From Paracoccaceae bacterium (GTDB lineage: Bacteria > Pseudomonadota > Alphaproteobacteria > Rhodobacterales > Rhodobacteraceae), in contig JAMWZF010000015.1 in NCBI GenBank assembly GCA_024304875.1, positions 1 through 20,241 of the forward strand: a DNA stretch of 20,241 bases, in the 5' to 3' direction. Positions 7,412 through 15,332 of the stretch are shown one piece after another. The notes below the pieces were generated by a model. The model did not search any database, was not told the DNA's origin, and was given only the letters and a program-made list of their open reading frames with translations. Made by a program: the position numbers and the translations under genes. Within the stretch, counting starts at the first letter, position 1. Every line of letters begins with the position of its first letter.

Positions 7412-7464
7412 TTGCGGGCTCCTTGAACTGCGGTCGAGCCTGCATCCGGGAAAGGCGAAGTTCT

Positions 7465-7478
7465 TTGCGCCTGCGCAA
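7465..7478. promoter_or_regulatory. NNR-type palindrome in the norC promoter
   Basis: TTGCG-cctg-CGCAA is a perfect 5-4-5 palindrome identical in its arms to the pseudoazurin site. Its centre is 69 bases upstream of the norC ATG. A -41.5 position predicts a start near 7513, with TACCAC at 7501-7506 as a plausible -10. It also faces the divergent DUF1858 gene. Confidence 0.78.
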
Positions 7479-7540
7479 CCTTCGGCGGCCTCGCCTGCGC
7501 TACCACCCGGCCATCGCAGTTAACCGAGAAAGGCCGGGGA

Positions 7541-7993
7541 ATGTCCGAGATCCTCACCAAGTCCCGGGCGCGAAACGTGTTCTATGGGGGCTCGCTCTTC
7601 TTCATAGCCATCTTCGCGGCCATGACGGTGCAATCGCACCGCTACATCGTGCAGACGTCGACAGCGGACATGCCCCTCACCGATGAGGTGGTGATGGGCA
7701 AGCATGTCTGGGAGCGGAACTCCTGCATCAACTGCCACACGTTGCACGGCGAGGGTGCCTACTTCGCGCCCGAGGTCGGCAATGTGATGACACGCTGGGG
7801 CGTGATCGACGACCCCGAGGGGGCCTACGAAATCCTGAACGGCTGGATGCAGTCCCAGCCCTCGGGGATCGAGGGCCGCCGCCAGATGCCGAATTTCGGA
7901 CTGACCGAGGAGGAGACCCGCGCACTCGCGGAATTCCTTCGCTGGGCCGACAAGAATCACACCCAGGACTGGCCGCCGAACGACGCCGGCTGA
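7541..7993 (+). CDS. norC: Nitric oxide reductase cytochrome c subunit NorC
   Basis: Membrane-anchored monohaem cytochrome c that delivers electrons to NorB. The 150 residues have one N-terminal transmembrane anchor (about 14-30), a single haem site C62-I-N-C65-H66, and an axial-ligand candidate Met in RRQMPNFG. The domain faces the periplasm. Length and the NSCINCHTLHGEGAYFAPE segment are typical of NorC. The ATG at 7541 follows an AGG at about 8 bases. norB starts 13 bases after the stop. It is the first gene of the norCBQD unit, under the palindrome at 7465-7478. Confidence 0.98.
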   Translation: MSEILTKSRARNVFYGGSLFFIAIFAAMTVQSHRYIVQTSTADMPLTDEVVMGKHVWERNSCINCHTLHGEGAYFAPEVGNVMTRWGVIDDPEGAYEILNGWMQSQPSGIEGRRQMPNFGLTEEETRALAEFLRWADKNHTQDWPPNDAG

Positions 7994-8006
7994 GGAAGGA
8001 AAACCG

Positions 8007-9356
8007 ATGAAATTCAAATCACAACGCGTCGCGCTCTATTACTTCTACGCCGCGCTCGCTCTCTTCGCGATCCAGGTCTCGGGCGGCTTGCTCGCAGGCT
8101 GGATCTACGTCTCGCCCAACACGTTGTCGGAGCTTCTGCCCTTCAACATCGTCCGGATGATCCACACCAACGCGCTCATCGTGTGGCTGCTGCTGGGCTT
8201 CTTCGGCGCGGCCTACTACCTGGTCCCGGAAGAGGCCGAGAGGGAGCTCTTTTCCGAAAAGTTGGCCTGGCTCCAGCTCATCATCCTGCTGGTAGGGACA
8301 CTCGGCGCGGTTGGTTCCTACCTCGTCGGCATCCATGGTGGGCGCGAATTCCTCGAGCAGCCGCTCTGGGTCAAGTTCGGCATCCTGGTCGCGGCGGTGA
8401 TTTTCCTCGTGAATATCTCGCTGACCGCGCTGGCGGGGCGCAAGACGGCCATCACCAACATCATGCTGGTCGGCCTCTGGCTGCTTTGCCTTCTGTGGAT
8501 CTTCGCTTTCATCAACCCCGACAACCTGGCTCTGGACAAGATGTATTGGTGGTTCGTGGTGCACCTCTGGGTCGAGGCGACTTGGGAACTGGTGATGGCC
8601 GCGATCCTGGGCTTCCTGATGCTCAAGCTGACGGGGGTCGATCGGGAGGTGATCGAGAAATGGCTCTACGTCATCGTCGCCACGGCGCTCTTCTCGGGAA
8701 TCCTGGGCACCGGGCATCACTACTACTGGATCGGCACGCCGGGCTACTGGCAGTGGGTCGGCTCGATCTTCTCGACCTTCGAGGTGGTGCCGTTCTTCGC
8801 CATGATGTCCTTCGCTTTCGTCATGGTCTGGAAGGGGCGGAAGAACCACCCCAACAAGGCGGCTCTCCTGTGGTCGCTGGGGGCCTCCACCGTAGCCTTC
8901 TTCGGCGCGGGGGTCTGGGGCTTCCTGCACACGCTGCACGGGGTGAACTACTACACCCACGGCACGCAGGTTACCGCAGCCCACGGACACTTGGCCTTCT
9001 ACGGTGCCTACGTCGCCCTCAACCTGGCGATGTTCACCTACGCCATGCCGGTGCTACGCGGGCGCGATCCCTACAACCAGGTGCTCAATATGGCGTCGTT
9101 CTGGCTGATGACCGGGGGCATGGCCTTCATGACCTTCACCCTGACCTTCGCCGGCACGATCCAGACCCACATGCAGCGGGTTCTCGGCGACTACTACATG
9201 GTGGTGCAGGATGACCTGGCGCTGTTCTACCTGATGCGCTTCGGCTCGGGCGTCGCCGTGGTGCTGGGAGCGACCCTCTTCATCTACTCCACGGTCGTGG
9301 TGCGGCGGCGCGAGGTCGTCACCCCGGGGCCGGCCAACCCCCTGCCTGGAGAGTGA
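8007..9356 (+). CDS. norB: Nitric oxide reductase catalytic subunit NorB
   Basis: Haem-copper-oxidase-superfamily membrane subunit that reduces two NO to N2O at a haem b3/FeB centre. The 449 residues form about 12 transmembrane helices. Metal ligands match known cNOR: H53 (RMIHTN) and H328 for the low-spin haem, H326 for haem b3 (AAHGHLAFYG), and H186, H237 and H238 for FeB, with E190 in HLWVEATWE. There is no cross-linked tyrosine as in oxidases and no N-terminal quinol-oxidase extension, so this is the cytochrome-c-dependent type, in agreement with norC next door. The ribosome-binding site GAGGAAGG is strong. norQ begins 3 bases after the stop. Confidence 0.98.
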   Translation: MKFKSQRVALYYFYAALALFAIQVSGGLLAGWIYVSPNTLSELLPFNIVRMIHTNALIVWLLLGFFGAAYYLVPEEAERELFSEKLAWLQLIILLVGTLGAVGSYLVGIHGGREFLEQPLWVKFGILVAAVIFLVNISLTALAGRKTAITNIMLVGLWLLCLLWIFAFINPDNLALDKMYWWFVVHLWVEATWELVMAAILGFLMLKLTGVDREVIEKWLYVIVATALFSGILGTGHHYYWIGTPGYWQWVGSIFSTFEVVPFFAMMSFAFVMVWKGRKNHPNKAALLWSLGASTVAFFGAGVWGFLHTLHGVNYYTHGTQVTAAHGHLAFYGAYVALNLAMFTYAMPVLRGRDPYNQVLNMASFWLMTGGMAFMTFTLTFAGTIQTHMQRVLGDYYMVVQDDLALFYLMRFGSGVAVVLGATLFIYSTVVVRRREVVTPGPANPLPGE

Positions 9357-9359
9357 GAC

Positions 9360-10157
9360 ATGACCAGTATCACCCAGCTCAGACCCGCCCCGTTCTACAG
9401 CCCGCAGTCCGATGAATGCGCAGTCTTCGAGGCGGCCCATGCCAACCGGTTGCCCCTTCTGCTGAAGGGGCCGACCGGATGCGGAAAGACCCGCTTCGTG
9501 GAACACATGGCTGCCCGGCTCGGCCTGTCGCTTCACACCGTCGCCTGCCATGACGACCTCTCGGCGGCGGACCTGATCGGACGCTACCTTCTGAAAGGCG
9601 GCGAGACGGTCTGGACCGACGGCCCACTGACCCGGGCGGTCCGCGAGGGGGGCATCTGCTATCTCGACGAGGTGGTGGAGGCCCGCAAGGACGTCACCGT
9701 CGTTCTGCACCCGCTCACCGACGACAGGCGCCGGCTGGTCATTGACCGGACCGGAGAGGAGTTGCAGGCGCCAGACAGCTTCATGGTCGTGGCCAGCTAC
9801 AACCCTGGCTACCAGAACGTGCTCAAGAAGCTGAAGCCCTCGACCCGGCAGCGGTTCGTCTCCATCGGGTTCGACTTCCCCGACGCCGCGATCGAGACCG
9901 GTGTGGTGGTCCATGAGAGCGGACTGGACGAGGCGCGGAGCGGTGGCCTTGTCCGCCTCGCCCGGCACATCAGGGCGCTGTCGGGCATGGACCTCGAAGA
10001 AGGGGTCTCGACCCGCCTGCTCGTCTATGCCGCCTCGCTGATCGCGGGGGGCATGGGCGTCGACCGGGCGCTGGAGGCGGCGATCATCGAGCCACTCTCG
10101 GACGAGCCGGACACCCAGCAGGCACTGCGCGACCTCGCCGCAGCGGTCTATGGGTGA
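9360..10157 (+). CDS. norQ: NorQ, MoxR-type AAA+ ATPase for NO reductase assembly
   Basis: Cytosolic AAA+ chaperone of the MoxR/CbbQ/NorQ group that acts with NorD to activate NorCB, probably by inserting FeB. The 265 residues carry a Walker A motif GPTGCGKT (37-44), a Walker B-like ICYLDEVVEA (about residue 100), a sensor-1 asparagine in VVASYNPGY, and an arginine in STRQRF. The C-terminal CbbQ/NorQ-type segment follows. It starts 3 bases after norB and overlaps norD by 8 bases, so the two partners are translationally coupled. Confidence 0.95.
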   Translation: MTSITQLRPAPFYSPQSDECAVFEAAHANRLPLLLKGPTGCGKTRFVEHMAARLGLSLHTVACHDDLSAADLIGRYLLKGGETVWTDGPLTRAVREGGICYLDEVVEARKDVTVVLHPLTDDRRRLVIDRTGEELQAPDSFMVVASYNPGYQNVLKKLKPSTRQRFVSIGFDFPDAAIETGVVVHESGLDEARSGGLVRLARHIRALSGMDLEEGVSTRLLVYAASLIAGGMGVDRALEAAIIEPLSDEPDTQQALRDLAAAVYG

Positions 10158-12039
10158 CGGCATGATCCACCCCCTCGACCTGATGGACCCGGAAGAGACC
10201 GTCGGCAACCTTTGGCACGACTGGGCCAGCCGGCAAGGCGCCATGGGCGGCCACGCTGCGGCGGCGGTGAAATTCGCCGACATGCGCCGCAGCGTCGCCA
10301 CCCTGTTCCGCGCTCTCGGCGGCGATGCCGGAGTCGAGATCGTCCCGGCCCCGTCCGCCGCGTCCGACCACCGGCTGTCGCGCTTGCGCCGCATCGGCAC
10401 CCCGCAGGAGATGGTCAATACGGCCGATTACAGCGGATCGCGGCTGCGCTTGCCGCCGGTGATGGACGCCTTTCCGGCGCGGGAACTGAATCGCGCGGCG
10501 TTTCTCTGGCTGGCGGCCATCGCCGCGCTGGCCGAGCTGCCCGAGCGCCATTCCGATCCCCTCTGCGCCGATATCGCCGAACTTTGCGCCCTCGCTGCGG
10601 CCTCGGATGCGGCATACCGGGCCTGCCCGGGGTTGCGGACGGCCTACGATGGCATGTGCCGCCACTTGCGGACCACGCGGAACCGACAGGGCCTGCCAAT
10701 GGCAGAGGCCGCGGTGGAGGCGCTGATCCTCGACCAGCTCGGCGGCGGCCTGGGCCCGGGCGTCCTGCCGAGCTGCCCCGCACCCCGAGGCTATCGAACC
10801 TATGCTCCGGTGCCGATCTGGCTGCGGCTTCGCCACGACGCCGCCGGAGCTGCCCCCAAGGGCGCGGAGGAACCAGGGGCCGCACCGGCCCTGCCGACGA
10901 CGACGCGCAAGTCCGCCGTCCGTGAGGATCGCGACCAGGCCAGCCGGCGGGACAGCTTCATCGTGCACCGCTTCGAATCGATCATGTCCTGGGCCGAGAG
11001 CCTGAATATCAACCGGATGACCGACGATGACGACGCCGAGACCGCCCAGAAGGCGGCCGAGGATCAGGATCATCTGACTCTGTCCGAGCACATCCGGCGG
11101 GCAGCCTCGCGGCTTCGGGTCTCTCTCGACCTCTCGCCACAGGATGCCGAGCATGAGCGACTGGCGGGCATGTTCGTCTATCCCGAGTGGAACCACCGCA
11201 CGGCGAGCCACATGGAAGGTCACGTCCGTGTGCTCGAGGCCGAGGCCGGTGAGACTTCGGGCTACGTCCCCGATGCGCGGCTCGTGGCCCGGGTCCGTCG
11301 GCAATTCGCGCCGCTGCACCCTCGCCGGGTGATCCTGTCACGACAGATGGACGGCGACGACCTGGACCTCGACGCCGTAGTGAACGCGCAGGCCGACCTT
11401 GCCGCCGGTCGCACCGGCAGCGACCGCGTCTGGCAGGCCAGCCGGCAGACCGCGCGGGACCTCTCGGTCGCCCTGCTCATGGACTGCTCGCGCTCGACGG
11501 AGGCAACGGTCGGTGACCGCCCGGTGATCGACACGGCCCGGGAGGCAATCGCCGCCCTCGCGGCCGGTATCGATTGTGCCGGGGACCGGCTGGGCATCTG
11601 GGGGTTCTCCTCGCTCAGGCGGGACCGGGTGTTCCTGACTCGCGCCAAGACCTTCGCCGAGCCGATGGCACCGACCGTCACCGCCCGGATCGGCAGCCTC
11701 ACCCCCGGCCACTACACGCGCCTCGGCGCCGCGATCCGCCACGCCTCGGCCCGGCTGGCGGAGGAAGGGGCCACCCGCCGCCTCCTGCTGGTCCTGACCG
11801 ACGGCAAGCCCAACGACCTCGACCACTACGAAGGCGTGCACGGCATCGAGGACAGCCGCATGGCCGTGCAGGAGGCCCGCGCCGCCGGCCAGTCCGTCCA
11901 CGGCGTCGTGATCGACGCCGACGGGCAGGACTGGTTCGCCCGCATCTTCGGGCGAGGCGGCTTCACCCTGCTGCCCGATCCCGGCCGCCTGTCCAGGGCC
12001 TTGCCCGAGATCTACCAGACCCTGACAATGGAGACCTGA
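10150..12039 (+). CDS. norD: NorD, VWA-domain partner of NorQ
   Basis: Large cytosolic protein of 629 residues needed with NorQ for active NO reductase. The C-terminal third is a von Willebrand A domain with a MIDAS motif, DCSRST (about residue 440), followed by the threonine and aspartate loops around HYTRLG and LTDGKPND. The N-terminal half is divergent and partly disordered (an Ala/Pro/Glu-rich stretch near residues 230-260). The ATG at 10150 overlaps norQ by 8 bases; a second in-frame ATG at 10162 would shorten it by four residues and cannot be ruled out, since neither has a clear ribosome-binding site. A small gene follows one base after the stop. Confidence 0.94.
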   Translation: MGDGMIHPLDLMDPEETVGNLWHDWASRQGAMGGHAAAAVKFADMRRSVATLFRALGGDAGVEIVPAPSAASDHRLSRLRRIGTPQEMVNTADYSGSRLRLPPVMDAFPARELNRAAFLWLAAIAALAELPERHSDPLCADIAELCALAAASDAAYRACPGLRTAYDGMCRHLRTTRNRQGLPMAEAAVEALILDQLGGGLGPGVLPSCPAPRGYRTYAPVPIWLRLRHDAAGAAPKGAEEPGAAPALPTTTRKSAVREDRDQASRRDSFIVHRFESIMSWAESLNINRMTDDDDAETAQKAAEDQDHLTLSEHIRRAASRLRVSLDLSPQDAEHERLAGMFVYPEWNHRTASHMEGHVRVLEAEAGETSGYVPDARLVARVRRQFAPLHPRRVILSRQMDGDDLDLDAVVNAQADLAAGRTGSDRVWQASRQTARDLSVALLMDCSRSTEATVGDRPVIDTAREAIAALAAGIDCAGDRLGIWGFSSLRRDRVFLTRAKTFAEPMAPTVTARIGSLTPGHYTRLGAAIRHASARLAEEGATRRLLLVLTDGKPNDLDHYEGVHGIEDSRMAVQEARAAGQSVHGVVIDADGQDWFARIFGRGGFTLLPDPGRLSRALPEIYQTLTMET

Positions 12040-12040
12040 C

Positions 12041-12214
12041 ATGAGACGCTTTTGCTGGTTCCTCGCCCTTCTGCCTCTGCCGGTCGCCGCCGCCGGGTTC
12101 GAGCGGCCGATCCCCGCCGCGCAGACCGAAACGACCGAGATGTGGTTCGCCCTCGCGAGCCTCGGCCTGATCCTGTCCCTCGGAGCGGTCCAATGGCTCA
12201 TCGCCCGCAGGTGA
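12041..12214 (+). CDS. Small membrane protein of 57 residues after norD
   Basis: A short open frame starts one base after the norD stop and ends inside the next gene, overlapping it by 22 bases. The product has a signal-like N-terminus (MRRFCWFLALLPLPVAAAGF), a short polar stretch with QTETTEMW, and one transmembrane helix near the C-terminus ending WLIARR. Tight packing in the nor operon and codon use like its neighbours argue that it is real. It may correspond to one of the small reading frames recorded between norD and nnrU in Rhodobacter (such as nnrT) or be NorF-like, but I cannot assign it by sequence. Confidence 0.65.
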   Translation: MRRFCWFLALLPLPVAAAGFERPIPAAQTETTEMWFALASLGLILSLGAVQWLIARR

Positions 12215-12426
12215 AACCGTCCTGGCGGCTGGTGCTGGGAATCTATCCCTTTGCCGCCGGGGCGGTGGCGGTGAACCTCTTCTTCGCCTCGCTGATCGGC
12301 AGTTGGCTGGGCTGGTCCGTGATCCCTCCGGCACGGGCGGTCCTTGCAGGGCTAGTGCTGGGCTGGCCCGCGGCCCGGCCTTTCGCGCGCCACTTCACTC
12401 GCCTGATGCGGGAGGCAGAAGGATGA
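12193..12426 (+). CDS. Small two-helix membrane protein of 77 residues
   Basis: The product has a basic N-terminus, two hydrophobic helices (about residues 13-38 and 44-62) and a basic amphipathic C-terminus (FARHFTRLMREAEG). The ATG at 12193 overlaps the preceding small gene by 22 bases, and its stop overlaps the nnrU start (ATGA). An open frame extends further upstream to 12052, but that would overlap the previous gene almost entirely, so the short form is preferred. It is in the position of nnrT in the Rhodobacter norCBQD-nnrTU arrangement, which is the likeliest name, but this rests on context and not on a recognised motif. No function is known. Confidence 0.7.
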   Translation: MAHRPQVKPSWRLVLGIYPFAAGAVAVNLFFASLIGSWLGWSVIPPARAVLAGLVLGWPAARPFARHFTRLMREAEG

Positions 12427-13124
12427 GCTGGGCGCCCTTCGTCGCGGCGCTCGCAGTCTTCGCGCTGTCGCACTATCTGCCGACCGCCACCGGCCTGCGG
12501 GACGCGGCGATCGCCCGGGTCGGGCGCCGCGTCTACTTCTCGATCTACGGGGTGATCTCGCTCGTGGTGCTGACCTGGATCATCGCTGCCGCGGGGCAGG
12601 CACCCTACGTGCAGCTCTGGCCGCAGGCGCCCTGGATGCGGTGGGTGCCCAACATCGCCATGCCACTGGCCTTCATGCTGACGGCCTGCGGCATCGGGGT
12701 CGCGCAGCCCTTCACTCTCGGCGGCCGGCGCGGGGCAAGGTTCGACCCCGCGGCTCCGGGCCTTGCCGCCGTCACAAGGCACCCGCTGCTCTGGGCTCTG
12801 GCGCTCTGGGCCGGGGCGCACCTGCTGGCGAACGGCGACCTGGCCCATGTCGTCCTCTTCGGGCTGTTCATGGCCATGGCTTTCGGCTTCATGCCGGTCT
12901 TCGACGCCCGGGCGCGGCGGGCGCTGGGGCCTGCCGCAGAGCCGTTCTTCGCCTCGAGCGCAACCCTCTCCCCAGCGCCGTTTGCGGACCGGAGCTGGCG
13001 GGCCGCAAACCTGAACGGGCTTTCGCTCCGCGCGTTCGTCGGGCTCGCCATCTGGTTCGCGGCGCTGATGCTGCACGAGGCGGTTATCGGGGCCCCTCCT
13101 TTGCCGTTCCGACCCGGAGGTTGA
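12423..13124 (+). CDS. nnrU: NnrU family membrane protein
   Basis: Integral membrane protein of 233 residues in the NnrU family, associated with nitrogen-oxide metabolism but without a proven reaction. About six to seven transmembrane helices are visible, beginning WAPFVAALAVFALSHYLP. Other family-like stretches are RRVYFSIYGVISLVVLTWI and VTRHPLLWALALWAGAHLLANGD, the latter resembling the isoprenylcysteine methyltransferase/NnrU superfamily RHP motif. The ATG overlaps the previous stop (12423-12426), so translation is coupled. A longer start at 12303 would run inside the upstream gene and is rejected. The stop codon lies inside the FNR-type site of hemN. Confidence 0.88.
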   Translation: MSWAPFVAALAVFALSHYLPTATGLRDAAIARVGRRVYFSIYGVISLVVLTWIIAAAGQAPYVQLWPQAPWMRWVPNIAMPLAFMLTACGIGVAQPFTLGGRRGARFDPAAPGLAAVTRHPLLWALALWAGAHLLANGDLAHVVLFGLFMAMAFGFMPVFDARARRALGPAAEPFFASSATLSPAPFADRSWRAANLNGLSLRAFVGLAIWFAALMLHEAVIGAPPLPFRPGG

Positions 13125-13134
13125 TCTGCAACAA
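13121..13134. promoter_or_regulatory. FNR-type palindrome upstream of hemN
   Basis: TTGAT-ctgc-AACAA matches the FNR consensus TTGAT-N4-ATCAA with one mismatch and differs from the TTGCG sites of the denitrification genes. It overlaps the nnrU stop and ends 33 bases before the hemN ATG. Control of hemN by an FNR/FnrL-type oxygen sensor encoded elsewhere is the likely reading. Confidence 0.6.
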
Positions 13135-13167
13135 AGTCGCACTGTGCCGGCCGTGCGATCAGGCGGC

Positions 13168-14523
13168 ATGACACAGATCGACAACCTCCGTCGGCTCGGC
13201 CTCTTCGACGCCCGCGTGCCCCGCTACACCAGCTACCCCACCGCGCCGAACTTCTCGGCGAGCATGGGAGCCGACTTCCAGGCCGAATGCCTCGACTCCG
13301 TCGACCCGGCAAAGCCGATCTCGGTCTACGTCCATATTCCCTTCTGCGAACGGCTGTGCTGGTTCTGCGCCTGCCATACCCAAGGGACCCGGACCCTCAC
13401 CCCAGTCGAGCATTACATCGAGGCGCTGGAAACCGAGATCGCCCGCACCGCCGCAGCCTTGCCCGAGGGCACGAGGATGGGACGGTTGCATTGGGGCGGG
13501 GGGACGCCGACGATCCTGCCGCCGCCGCTGATTCACCGATTGGCGCAGGCGCTGAAGGCGGCGATTCCACCATCGACGGAGTTCGATTTCTCGGTCGAGA
13601 TAGACCCCACGATGGTCGACGCGGACAAGATCGCGGCGCTGGCGCAGGAGGGTATGACGCGCGCCTCGATCGGAATCCAGGACTTCGACGTAGAAGTGCA
13701 GGCGGCGATCGGTCGGCTTCAAAGCTTCGAAACAACCCGCAGGTGCGTGGACGACCTGCGGGCGGCCGGCATCGTCTCTCTGAACGTCGACCTCGTCTAC
13801 GGGCTGCCACACCAGACGGCAGCGCGCATGTCCGACACGGCCCGGAAGGTCATCGCGCTGGCCCCCGACCGCGCCGCGATATTCGGCTACGCGCATGTGC
13901 CCTGGGCCTCGAGGCGCCAGAAGCTGATCAAGGAGGCCGACCTGCCCGGAGAGGAGGACCGCTATCACCTGGCCTGCCTCGCCGCCGAGCGCTTTACCGA
14001 TGCCGGGTTGCACAAAATCGGCATCGACCATTTCGCGCGCCCGGGTGATGCGCTCTCCAGGGCCGCGTCGTCGGGCCGACTGCGGCGGAATTTTCAGGGT
14101 TATACAGAGGATGCCTGCCCGGTTCTTGTCGGCCTCGGCGCCTCGTCGATTTCCCGGTTTCCTCAAGGCTATATCCAGAATGCCACGGCCACTGCCGCAT
14201 GGCATGGCCGGATCGCGGCGGGCCGGCTTGCAGGAGCTAAAGGCTACCACATGACTCCTGAAGACCTGCTCCGTGCCCGGGCCATCGAAACAGTGATGTG
14301 CGGCTTTCGGCTGGATATCGAGGAGCTCTCAACCGAATTCGGAGCGTCTGCGGTCGTGCTTAACGCGGGCTGCGGCCAGGTCCTCCAAAGGTTTGGCGGG
14401 GCTGTCGAACCATTCGGATCTGGTTTCAGGATCGTTCCGGGCTACGAGCCGCTCACACGGTTGATCGCCTCTGTCTTCGATCAGCACATGGGGAAGGGCG
14501 GACTCTTCAGCCGAGCCTCCTGA
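13168..14523 (+). CDS. hemN: Oxygen-independent coproporphyrinogen III oxidase HemN
   Basis: Cytosolic radical-SAM enzyme converting coproporphyrinogen III to protoporphyrinogen IX without oxygen, as needed to make haem for Nap, NorCB and other anaerobic cytochromes. The 451 residues carry the radical-SAM cluster motif C60xxxC64xxC67 with the extra C69 typical of true HemN. Other features are the GGGTPT motif, a second-SAM-region SVEIDPTMV, GIQDFDVEVQ, and the HemN-specific N-terminus RVPRYTSYPTAPNF. This argues against a HemW haem chaperone. The ATG at 13168 is preferred over an in-frame GTG at 13144 because AGGCGG lies just upstream and the N-terminus matches the family. It probably has its own promoter with the FNR-type site at 13121. 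Confidence 0.95.
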   Translation: MTQIDNLRRLGLFDARVPRYTSYPTAPNFSASMGADFQAECLDSVDPAKPISVYVHIPFCERLCWFCACHTQGTRTLTPVEHYIEALETEIARTAAALPEGTRMGRLHWGGGTPTILPPPLIHRLAQALKAAIPPSTEFDFSVEIDPTMVDADKIAALAQEGMTRASIGIQDFDVEVQAAIGRLQSFETTRRCVDDLRAAGIVSLNVDLVYGLPHQTAARMSDTARKVIALAPDRAAIFGYAHVPWASRRQKLIKEADLPGEEDRYHLACLAAERFTDAGLHKIGIDHFARPGDALSRAASSGRLRRNFQGYTEDACPVLVGLGASSISRFPQGYIQNATATAAWHGRIAAGRLAGAKGYHMTPEDLLRARAIETVMCGFRLDIEELSTEFGASAVVLNAGCGQVLQRFGGAVEPFGSGFRIVPGYEPLTRLIASVFDQHMGKGGLFSRAS

Positions 14524-14549
14524 GACATTCGGGCTGGTCGAAGCCTAGA

Positions 14550-14564
14550 GATCGATCGTCGATC
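14550..14564. other. Short hairpin in the hemN / cyclo-ligase convergent gap
   Basis: GATCGA (14550-14555) and TCGATC (14559-14564) form a 6-bp stem with a 3-base loop in the 158-base gap after hemN. The same gap also holds a direct repeat of CGACCGGTGG (14659-14668 and 14672-14681). No gene is seen there. A termination role for the hairpin is possible but weak. Confidence 0.25.
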
Positions 14565-14681
14565 AAAGCAATTCGCTGCTGACCACCAAGCCGTTACCTT
14601 CGTGGCCTGATCGTCGGCGTCGGTGCTGTGACGAGACCGGCATTCGACGCGATCTGAACGACCGGTGGGTGCGACCGGTGG

Positions 14682-15332
14682 CTATCGCTTCAGATGCGTC
14701 CCGTCCGACAGGAGCACCTCGCTCATCGGCACGTCCCAGGGCATGGGGTAGATGCTCGGCAGCAGGCAGCCGGAGAGCCCGACGCCGATGATCCGCGGGC
14801 GCGGGGCCAGCCGCACCAGCGTGCGGTCATAGTATCCTCCGCCGTTCCCGAGGCGGTAGAGTTCCTCGTCGACCCCCACCAGTGGTGCGACCACCACATC
14901 CGGCACATGGACCTCGCCATCTGCCGGCACCAGGATGTTCCAGAAGCCGCGGGCCATGCGGCACCCCGGCGACCAGGCGTGGAATTCGAGCGGGGCCCCT
15001 TTTTCGACCACGACCGGAAGCAGGACACGGGCCCCGGCCGCATGGACGCTCTCCATCCAGGAGCGAAGATCAGGCTCGCCCCGGATCGGCCAGTAGACGG
15101 CGATGTTCAGGCCCGCCTCGGGGGTGACGATCCGGTCGAGGCCTTCGATGAGCGCCGCCGTCGCCCTCCCGCGCTCCTCCGAGGGGAGGGCGCGTGCCGC
15201 CAGGAGCCGCGCCCGCTCGGCGCGTCTGAACCGTGCCACGTCGCGGACGGTCTCCGGATCGACCGGGTGCCCGTCGACGAGGTGGTGGGCGAAACAGGGG
15301 ACGGAGCCGCCACCGGTCTCCTCGTCCATCAT
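14682..15332 (-). CDS. 5-formyltetrahydrofolate cyclo-ligase family protein
   Basis: Member of the 5-FTHF cyclo-ligase (MTHFS) family, whose known activity is ATP-dependent conversion of 5-formyl- to 5,10-methenyl-tetrahydrofolate. The 216 residues show the family markers RFRRAERARLLAAR, NIAVYWPIRGEPDLR, LPVVV, GFWNILVP, and the signature LGNGGGYYDRTL near the C-terminus. The basic residues before NGGGYYD differ from the usual GRGGGYYDR (arginine replaced by asparagine), so substrate or activity may differ. The N-terminus is longer than usual by about 25 residues. The ATG at 15332 overlaps the stop of the PACE gene (ATGA), hence coupled translation; the next codon is also ATG. Confidence 0.82.
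   Translation of the reverse strand: MMDEETGGGSVPCFAHHLVDGHPVDPETVRDVARFRRAERARLLAARALPSEERGRATAALIEGLDRIVTPEAGLNIAVYWPIRGEPDLRSWMESVHAAGARVLLPVVVEKGAPLEFHAWSPGCRMARGFWNILVPADGEVHVPDVVVAPLVGVDEELYRLGNGGGYYDRTLVRLAPRPRIIGVGLSGCLLPSIYPMPWDVPMSEVLLSDGTHLKR

Noticed and set aside
8019..8990. Long minus-strand open frame of 323 codons across norB
   Set aside because: It is antisense to the conserved norB gene, has a histidine/proline/charge-rich shadow composition and no family features; high GC keeps such frames open.
9054..10418. 454-codon minus-strand frame across norB-norQ-norD
   Set aside because: It crosses three well-supported genes in antisense and shows no domain; an artefact of GC-rich codon use.
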